A stretch of 64,000 nt of DNA, from contig JAUSOQ010000049.1 of the NCBI GenBank assembly GCA_030655755.1, positions 1 to 64,000 of the forward strand, written 5' to 3'. A model generated the notes under the pieces. It did no database searches. It was given only the letters and a program-made list of their open reading frames with translations, and was not told the DNA's origin. A program made the translations under genes and the position numbers. Origin of the DNA: Coriobacteriia bacterium. Its GTDB lineage: Bacteria; Actinomycetota; Coriobacteriia; Anaerosomatales; Anaerosomataceae. Shown one piece after another: positions 58,541 through 64,000 of this stretch; the first letter of the stretch is position 1, and each line of letters starts with the position of its first letter.

Positions 58541-59407
58541 ATGAGACCGTTCGCATTCCAAGACATCATCCTCACACTCCAACGCTACTGGGCTGACCAG
58601 GGCTGCGTCATCTTGCAGCCATACGACAGCGAGGTAGGCGCCGGCACGTTCCACCCGGCCACCACGTTGCGGACGCTGGATCCCAACCCGTGGCGTACCG
58701 CCTATGTGCAGCCGAGCCGTCGTCCCACCGACGGTCGCTATGGCGAGAACCCGAACCGCCTGCAGCATTACTACCAGTTCCAGGTGATCTTGCAGCCGAG
58801 TCCGGACGACGTCTTGGATCTGTACTTCGGCTCCCTGCGCGCCATCGGTATTGATCCTGCGGAGCATGACGTACGTCTCGTCGAGGATGACTGGGAGAGT
58901 CCGACGCTCGGTGCGTGGGGTCTGGGATGGGAAGTCTGGCTCAACGGCATGGAGGTCACGCAGTTCACCTACTTCCAGCAGGTGGGCGGGATCGAGTGTC
59001 GGCCGGTCCCCGCCGAGATAACCTACGGTCTTGAGCGTCTCGCCATGTACATCCAGGGCGTCAACAGCGTTTACGACCTCACCTGGGTCGAGGGCTTCAC
59101 GTATGGCGACGTCTTCTTGGAGAACGAGCGTCAGTACTCCAAGTACAACTTCGAGCTTGCCGACATCGACATGCTCTACCACCTGTTCGACACCTACGAG
59201 GCGGAGTGCAAGCACCTGCTGGACGGGGGAGTCGTCCTGCCGGCCTACGATTACGTCCTCAAGTGCAGCCACGCGTTCAACCTGCTCGACGCGCGCGGCG
59301 CGATCGCCGTGACCGAGCGTGTGAGCTTCATCGGCCGTGTCCGCGAGCTTGCCAAGCGGTGTGCCGAGGCATACGCCGCGATGACGAGAGGCGGTGATGC
59401 GCAGTGA
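58541..59407 (+). CDS. glyQ: Glycyl-tRNA synthetase alpha subunit
   Basis: The 288-residue catalytic subunit of the heterotetrameric glycine enzyme. It begins [19 protein letters not shown] and includes [14 protein letters not shown] and [18 protein letters not shown]. The in-frame ATG at 58505 would add 12 residues without family similarity; 58541 has GGGAGA at 8-nt spacing. It overlaps glyS by 4 bp. No T-box leader is visible in the 68 nt below the only -10-like TAAGAT (58467-58472). Confidence 0.95.
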   Translation: MRPFAFQDIILTLQRYWADQGCVILQPYDSEVGAGTFHPATTLRTLDPNPWRTAYVQPSRRPTDGRYGENPNRLQHYYQFQVILQPSPDDVLDLYFGSLRAIGIDPAEHDVRLVEDDWESPTLGAWGLGWEVWLNGMEVTQFTYFQQVGGIECRPVPAEITYGLERLAMYIQGVNSVYDLTWVEGFTYGDVFLENERQYSKYNFELADIDMLYHLFDTYEAECKHLLDGGVVLPAYDYVLKCSHAFNLLDARGAIAVTERVSFIGRVRELAKRCAEAYAAMTRGGDAQ

Positions 59408-61476
59408 GCCGTGACCTGCTCTTCGAGATCGGCGTCGAGGAGATCCCATCCGGACCCCTCTACAAGGCGATAGCCCAACTCAAAGTCGTCGCCACCAAGG
59501 CGCTCGATGATGCGCGTCTCGGATACGCGCGTGTCGATGTGTATGGGGCTCCTCGTCGCCTTGCGGTGTTCGTGACCGACCTGGCTGAGCGCCAGGAGGA
59601 TGTCACGCTCCGTGCAAAAGGACCCTCCGTCAAGGCCGCGTTCGACGATCATGGCCAGCCTACGAAGGCGGCTGAGGGTTTTGCCAGGGGTAAGGGTATC
59701 ACCGTGAGCGACCTGGTGGTCGAAGACGTCGAGGGCAGCGACTACGTGTTCGCCGTCATCGACATGCCCGGCAAGTCAGCAGCAGAGGTGCTCCCGGGCC
59801 TGCTTGCCGACCTGATCACCGCTATCGATTGGTCCAAGTCGATGCGGTGGGGCTCGGACACGATCCGTTTCATCCGCCCGGTCCGCTGGCTTGTCGCGCT
59901 CTTCGGCGATGAGGTCGTGCCGGTCGCGTACGCCGGGCTGACCGCCGGCCGCATGAGCGTCGGTCACCGCTTCCTTGCGGGGTCCGTTGAGATCCCGTCG
60001 GCAGACGTCTATCTGGACACGATGCGGGGCGCTCTGTGTGTCGTCGACCACGACGAGCGTGCCGGCATGATCCGCCGTGCGATCGATGCTGCAGCTGCTG
60101 CTCACGGTGGTCGTGCTGTTGTACCTGAAAAGACGTTCGCCGAGGTAGTGAACCTCGTCGAGTGGCCTACGGTAGGTGTCGGGCACTTCGACGAGGAGTT
60201 CTTGGCAGTCCCTCGCGAAGTCGTCGAGGAGGCCATGGAGTCCCACCAGCGCTACTTCCCGGTCGAAAGTCCGGATGGCGTGCTGACGGCGGATTTCATC
60301 GTCGTGCACAACGGCGATCCCGAGCGGACCGACGCCATCATCTCCGGCCACGAGCGCGTCATCCGTGCGCGTCTGGCAGACGCTGCGTTCTTCTACCGAG
60401 AAGATCTGGCGCATCCTCTTGAAGCCTACGTCTCCCGACTGGACTCGATCGTGTTCCAGGAGAGACTCGGATCGCTCGGGGCCAAGGTCGGGCGCATCGA
60501 GACACTCGTACGCGCATTGGCCGAGCAAGTCGACGCCGGTCCCGACGAAGAGGCGTACGCATTGCGCGCCGCGCATCTTTCCAAGGCCGATCTGGTGACC
60601 CATGCGGTCGTCGAGTTCACGTCGCTGCAGGGCGTCATGGGACAGCACTACGCGATCGCTGCGGGTGAGGCGGAGCAGGTCGCCGAGGCGATCGTCGACC
60701 ACTACCGCCCGCGTTTTTCCGGTGACGGACTTCCGCGCACCCTGGCGGGCAAGCTGGTCTCGGTGGCAGACAAGCTCGATACCATCGCGGGGATCTTTGC
60801 CATCGGCCAGGCGCCGACCGGCTCTGCAGACCCCTATGCCTTACGCCGTGGCGCTATCGGTGTTCTTGCGATGGTGCTGGATGGCGACGTGCGTCTCAGA
60901 CTCGATGAGGCGATCGCATTCGCGTTGAGCGGATACGCCGGCACGCTGGCGGACCTTGATGTCGAGGCTACGGGTAGCGCCATCAAGGAGTTCTTCACCG
61001 GACGTCTGGACGGTGTTCTGCGCGACCGTGGTCATGCATATGACACGGTGCAAGCCATCGCTGCCGTCTCGGCAGACGATCCGGCCGACGCCCTGGCGCG
61101 CTGCAACGCGCTGACATCGTTCCGTGCGGCAAGCGATGACATGGAAGACCTCTCGGTAGCGTTCACGCGTGCGAAGAACCTGGCCAAGCCGGAACTCGGG
61201 ACTGGCGCTGACGTCGCGCTCATGGGCGTTGAAGAGGCTCGCCTGGCCGACGCGCTCACCGAGGCCGAGCAGGCGTCGAGCGGGGCGTTTTTGGTGCGCG
61301 ACTACATGACGGTACTCGGCGTGCTGGCGCGCCTGAGGGCTCCTATCGACGCGTTCTTCGAGTCGGTGCTGGTGATGGACCCGGATGAGGGAGTGCGCGA
61401 CAACCGTCTTCGCCTGCTGAACCGTTTTGTCGCCCTGTTCAGCGGTTTCGCCGACTTCAGCGCGCTGGCAGGGTAG
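59404..61476 (+). CDS. glyS: Glycyl-tRNA synthetase beta subunit
   Basis: A 690-residue partner of GlyQ, with N-terminal [30 protein letters not shown] in the middle and FYREDL-type motifs. The C-terminal region carries the anticodon-binding helices. Both subunits are needed to charge tRNA-Gly. GTG overlaps glyQ. The PDRP gene follows after 6 bp. Confidence 0.95.
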   Translation: MSRDLLFEIGVEEIPSGPLYKAIAQLKVVATKALDDARLGYARVDVYGAPRRLAVFVTDLAERQEDVTLRAKGPSVKAAFDDHGQPTKAAEGFARGKGITVSDLVVEDVEGSDYVFAVIDMPGKSAAEVLPGLLADLITAIDWSKSMRWGSDTIRFIRPVRWLVALFGDEVVPVAYAGLTAGRMSVGHRFLAGSVEIPSADVYLDTMRGALCVVDHDERAGMIRRAIDAAAAAHGGRAVVPEKTFAEVVNLVEWPTVGVGHFDEEFLAVPREVVEEAMESHQRYFPVESPDGVLTADFIVVHNGDPERTDAIISGHERVIRARLADAAFFYREDLAHPLEAYVSRLDSIVFQERLGSLGAKVGRIETLVRALAEQVDAGPDEEAYALRAAHLSKADLVTHAVVEFTSLQGVMGQHYAIAAGEAEQVAEAIVDHYRPRFSGDGLPRTLAGKLVSVADKLDTIAGIFAIGQAPTGSADPYALRRGAIGVLAMVLDGDVRLRLDEAIAFALSGYAGTLADLDVEATGSAIKEFFTGRLDGVLRDRGHAYDTVQAIAAVSADDPADALARCNALTSFRAASDDMEDLSVAFTRAKNLAKPELGTGADVALMGVEEARLADALTEAEQASSGAFLVRDYMTVLGVLARLRAPIDAFFESVLVMDPDEGVRDNRLRLLNRFVALFSGFADFSALAG

Positions 61477-61482
61477 GGGACC

Positions 61483-62283
61483 GTGCCTGCCGAGCGAACG
61501 ATCCTCATCGTCTCGGACGGTATCGGAGAGACCGCGCATCAGGTCACCAAAGCCGCACTCGGCCAGTTCGAGCCGGGTACGTTCCGCGTTGTGCGGCTGC
61601 CGAAGATGATGACCAAGCAGCAGCTGGCAGACGCGGTCGATGAGGGTTGCGCAGAGGGCTGCATCTTCCTCTACACGCTTGCTGACCCCACCATGCGCGC
61701 GGAGATGGAGCGATTGGTCGCCGACTGCGGTGCAGCGGCTGTCGATATCCTCGGCCCCGTGATCGATACCCTCGCAGCATCCGCCGGAACGTTACCGCTC
61801 GGCGTCGCAGGGACCATGCGCAAGATCGACAGAAGCTATTTCGAGCGCATTGGTGCGATGGAGTTCGCGGTCAATCACGACGACGGCAGGGGCGCCGAGT
61901 CGTTGGACGAGGCCGATATCGTACTTATCGGTGTGTCGCGCACGTCCAAGACGCCGTTGTCGATGTATCTGGCATCGCGCGGCCACAAAGTCGCGAACAT
62001 CCCGCTCGTGCCCGGTACCGACCCGCCCGAGGAGCTGTTCAAGGTCGAGTCGCGCCGGGTCTTCGGCCTGATCATCGAGAGCGATCTGCTGACCGAGATC
62101 CGGGCGAAGCGCATGGGGGAGCTGGGAACCTACACTCGTCGATACGCCGAGCCCGACGCCGTGGGACGCGAACTCGAGTGGGCGCGAACGGTGATGCGGC
62201 GGATAGGATGTGTCGCCATCAAGACCGGTGGTCGCGCGATCGAGGAGATCGCTCAGGAGATCTTGCGCTACTACAACGCGTAG
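61483..62283 (+). CDS. Pyruvate, phosphate dikinase regulatory protein (PDRP, DUF299)
   Basis: At 266 residues, this bifunctional kinase/phosphotransferase family member uses ADP to inactivate PPDK by phosphorylating an active-site threonine and reverses it with phosphate. The N-terminus is ILIVSDGIGETAHQV, and the P-loop reads GVSRTSKTPLS. The downstream ppdK supports PPDK over PEP synthase as its target. GTG start six bases after glyS. Confidence 0.92.
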   Translation: MPAERTILIVSDGIGETAHQVTKAALGQFEPGTFRVVRLPKMMTKQQLADAVDEGCAEGCIFLYTLADPTMRAEMERLVADCGAAAVDILGPVIDTLAASAGTLPLGVAGTMRKIDRSYFERIGAMEFAVNHDDGRGAESLDEADIVLIGVSRTSKTPLSMYLASRGHKVANIPLVPGTDPPEELFKVESRRVFGLIIESDLLTEIRAKRMGELGTYTRRYAEPDAVGRELEWARTVMRRIGCVAIKTGGRAIEEIAQEILRYYNA

Positions 62284-62298
62284 GGGCGCCCGTTGTTG

Positions 62299-62338
62299 GC
62301 GGCCCGTCCACCGTGTGTGCGGCCCGTCCACCGTGCGT
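62299..62338. repeat. Two tandem copies of a 20-bp sequence
   Basis: GCGGCCCGTCCACCGTGTGT followed by the same sequence with one T-to-C change (62299-62318 and 62319-62338). Located just after the PDRP stop. Confidence 0.9.
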
Positions 62339-62349
62339 GCGGGGGGCTA

Positions 62350-62429
62350 CCATCGATGGCTTTCAATCGATGACACCGTCCATCGATGACCATCGATATC
62401 CTAGCCAATTCATCGATGGTTATCGATGA
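62350..62429. repeat. 10-bp-phased ATCGAT array B
   Basis: ATCGAT occurs six times in 76 bp (62352, 62366, 62382, 62392, 62412, 62422). Five of the six are at the same phase modulo 10, within blocks such as CCATCGATGG, CCATCGATGA, CCATCGATAT and TCATCGATGG. It shares the 13-mer ATCGATGGCTTTC (62352-62364) with the reverse complement of array A. Confidence 0.88.
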
Positions 62430-62430
62430 G

Positions 62431-62508
62431 GCTTACGCAACAACTTAGGTAGGCTCGCTTACGCAGCAACCTCGGCAGACTCGCCTGCGCAGCAACGCCT
62501 GCGTCAAC
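62431..62508. repeat. Degenerate 26-bp tandem repeat, three units
   Basis: Units begin GCTTACGCAACAAC, GCTTACGCAGCAAC and GCCTGCGCAGCAAC at 62431, 62457 and 62483. The second unit is very close to the first; the third is more diverged. Confidence 0.75.
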
Positions 62509-62529
62509 GCGTGTCTACCTCCACACGCG
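62508..62529. promoter_or_regulatory. Inverted repeat near the possible ppdK promoter
   Basis: CGCGTGT (62508-62514) and ACACGCG (62523-62529) are separated by 8 bp, just upstream of the only -10-like sequence. It could be an operator or a chance palindrome. Confidence 0.35.
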
Positions 62530-62653
62530 ATCATGCGATACGATAACCCCTGACCCAGGCAACCCGTCGCGGGGTCCGTCGCTCACACGCACACCTGTCG
62601 TGAGCCGGTGGGTCTGCCTAGCCCGTCAGCGAGACAAGTGAGGGAGTAAGCGA

Positions 62654-64000
62654 GTGTCCGACGTCAAACGTGTCTACGCGTTCAGTGAGGGCGACACTTC
62701 TATGAAGTACGTCCTCGGGGGAAAAGGCGCCAACCTTGCCGAGATGACCAGGCTCGGACTTCCAGTCCCCCCAGGCTTCACGATCACCTGTCAGGCGTGT
62801 GTCGAGTACTCTCAGGGTGGCAGCCGATTCCCGGAGGGGCTCGACGCGGAGATCGATCGCCACGTGGCTCAGCTCGAGGGCTCAATGGGCAAACGTCTGG
62901 GTGATGTCGCCGACCCGCTGCTCGTCTCGGTCCGCTCAGGCGCGCCGTTCTCGATGCCGGGCATGATGGATACCATCCTCAACCTTGGCCTGAACGATGA
63001 GTCCGTTCTAGGCGTGATCACCCAGACCGGCAACGCGCGTTTCGCGTGGGATAGCTACCGTCGTTTCGTGCAGATGTTCAGCAAAGTCGTGCTGGATGTC
63101 GAGGGCGATTTTTTCGAGAACGCCATCACAGCCATGAAGCAGTTGCGTGGTGTCCGCAATGACACCGATCTCACGGCGGAAGACCTGGAGAAGCTGGTCG
63201 GCCAGTTCAAGGAGATCGTGGCCGAGCACGTCTCGCCGGAGGAGTTCCCCGCGCTCGTGGTGGGCGGCAAGGTCGCTTTCCCGCAGGACGTCGCCATCCA
63301 GCTTCGACTCTCGATCGAGGCCGTGTTCAAGTCGTGGATGAACAAGAGAGCCATCGACTACCGGCGCCTCTACAGGATCGACGATTCGCTCGGCACCGCA
63401 GTCAACGTGCAGACGATGGTTTTTGGCAACAAAGGCGAGACTTCCGGTACCGGCGTCGCGTTCACGCGGAATCCTGCCGATGGCACCAACGAGTACTATG
63501 GCGACTTCCTTACCGACGCACAGGGCGAGGATGTCGTAGCAGGTATCCGCAACACTCAGCCGATCATCGAGTTGCTGGATGTCCAGCCCGAGGCGGGCGC
63601 TGAACTGTGGACGGTGTTCCAGACCCTTGAGACCCACTATCGCGATATGTGCGACATCGAGTTCACCATCGAGCAAGGCAAGCTGTGGATGCTGCAGACC
63701 CGCGTGGGCAAGCGTACCGCGCGCGCTGCCCTCAAGATCGCGGTCGACATGGTGGAAGACGGTCTCATCTCGCGCGAAGAGGCGGTCTTGCGCATCGACC
63801 CCGAGCAGCTCGACCAGCTCCTGCACCCGCAGTTCGACGCATCGGTCACCTACGATGTCCTCACCAAGGGTCTGAACGCGAGCCCCGGTGCGGCGGTCGG
63901 CGAGGTCGTCTTCACGGCCGAGGATGCCGAGCGCCTCAACAGCGAAGGCCGCAAGGTGATACTCGTCCGCTGGGAGACCACGCCCGACGACCTGCACGGT
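62654..64000 (+). CDS. ppdK: Pyruvate, phosphate dikinase, N-terminal part (runs off the window)
   Basis: An open frame of 449 codons from GTG at 62654 to the last base. It interconverts pyruvate, ATP and Pi with PEP, AMP and PPi. The ATP-grasp nucleotide domain is visible: YVLGGKGANLAEM, VSVRSGAPFSMPGMMDTILNLG, GTGVAFTRNPADG and MLQTRVGKRTA. It ends inside the start of the phosphohistidine domain (LVRWETTPDDLHG), just before the region with the catalytic histidine and the regulatory threonine. AGGGAG lies upstream of the start. Confidence 0.96.
   Translation, partial: MSDVKRVYAFSEGDTSMKYVLGGKGANLAEMTRLGLPVPPGFTITCQACVEYSQGGSRFPEGLDAEIDRHVAQLEGSMGKRLGDVADPLLVSVRSGAPFSMPGMMDTILNLGLNDESVLGVITQTGNARFAWDSYRRFVQMFSKVVLDVEGDFFENAITAMKQLRGVRNDTDLTAEDLEKLVGQFKEIVAEHVSPEEFPALVVGGKVAFPQDVAIQLRLSIEAVFKSWMNKRAIDYRRLYRIDDSLGTAVNVQTMVFGNKGETSGTGVAFTRNPADGTNEYYGDFLTDAQGEDVVAGIRNTQPIIELLDVQPEAGAELWTVFQTLETHYRDMCDIEFTIEQGKLWMLQTRVGKRTARAALKIAVDMVEDGLISREEAVLRIDPEQLDQLLHPQFDASVTYDVLTKGLNASPGAAVGEVVFTAEDAERLNSEGRKVILVRWETTPDDLHG

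Larger units (their letters stand above)
62284..62653. other. 370-bp intergenic region upstream of ppdK
   Basis: The gap holds, in order, a duplicated 20-mer, a phased ATCGAT array, a degenerate 26-bp tandem repeat, a 7-bp inverted repeat and about 120 bp of G+C-rich leader. A TACGAT at 62539-62544 is the only plausible -10 and has no matching -35. No open frame longer than the chance level was seen, and no RNA family is recognised. Confidence 0.8.

Noticed and set aside
58283-58575. Three overlapping - strand open frames, with recurring SMAFD in their translations
   Set aside because: They are read-through of the phased ATCGATGGCTTTC-type repeats and the 8-bp tandem array. No ribosome site or family similarity supports them, and they would overlap the glyQ start.

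Overview
This 64-kb window is a G+C-rich bacterial chromosome segment made almost entirely of tightly packed housekeeping operons. Nearly everything is on the + strand; only a fusA2-type elongation factor gene and rpsT are on the - strand. The gene set (mreBCD-mrdA-rodA cell-wall elongation operon, rsfS, hrcA-dnaJ, and many GTG/TTG starts), together with an NADP-type [NiFe] hydrogenase, an Rnf complex and pyruvate phosphate dikinase, suggests an anaerobic, hydrogen-metabolising member of a high-G+C Gram-positive lineage. A Coriobacteriia/Anaerosomatales-like actinobacterium is my best guess. This is inference from gene content; no 16S gene is present.

Layout. 1-4.8 kb: tail of an IS630-family transposase touching the 3' end of fusA2 (-), then a cyclophilin, a TPR membrane protein and ndk. 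4.9-14.8 kb: an energy block, hydBGDA followed after 34 bp by rnfCDGEAB, a NusG-domain-II protein and a Gx/HepS-N membrane protein. 14.8-15.4 kb: radC. 15.6-21.2 kb: mreB-mreC-mreD-mrdA-rodA. 21.2-28.6 kb: a DUF697 protein, a TIGR03960/TIGR03936 radical-SAM pair, RNase G, rplU (with an unusual metal-finger tail), rpmA and obg. 28.6-34.7 kb: proB, proA, nadD, yqeK, an LCP/LytR_C-like protein, rsfS and an EamA permease. 34.75 kb: tRNA-Ala(GGC), then a chagasin-like lipoprotein and leuS. 38-42 kb: comEA, comEC, holA, ending in a bidirectional terminator facing rpsT. 42.6-58.3 kb: lepA, hemW, CIRCE-controlled hrcA-dnaJ, rsmE, mtaB, phoH, pgpH, ybeY, dgkA-PAP2, corC-like, cdd, era, deoC, recO. 58.5-64 kb: glyQ, glyS, PPDK regulatory protein, and the first 449 codons of ppdK.

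How the genes work together. The hydrogenase would exchange electrons between H2 and NAD(P)H, and Rnf couples ferredoxin/NAD+ electron transfer to an ion gradient; their contiguity suggests one redox module. The rest covers translation (fusA2, lepA, rplU, rpmA, rpsT, leuS, glyQS, tRNA-Ala, rsfS, ybeY, era, obg), cell shape, protein folding and PEP/pyruvate interconversion (ppdK and its regulator).

The least explained DNA is intergenic. Two repeat-rich gaps, 58251-58540 and 62284-62653, flank glyQ-glyS-PDRP. Both carry 10-bp-phased ATCGA(T/A) arrays, and they share a 13-nt core in opposite orientation. Other points worth attention are a hairpin over the comEA start, a structured mreB leader, a hydrogenase large subunit that ends exactly at its last nickel-motif histidine, and a 149-bp comEC/holA overlap. 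I found no CRISPR array, prophage or clear novel defence system.
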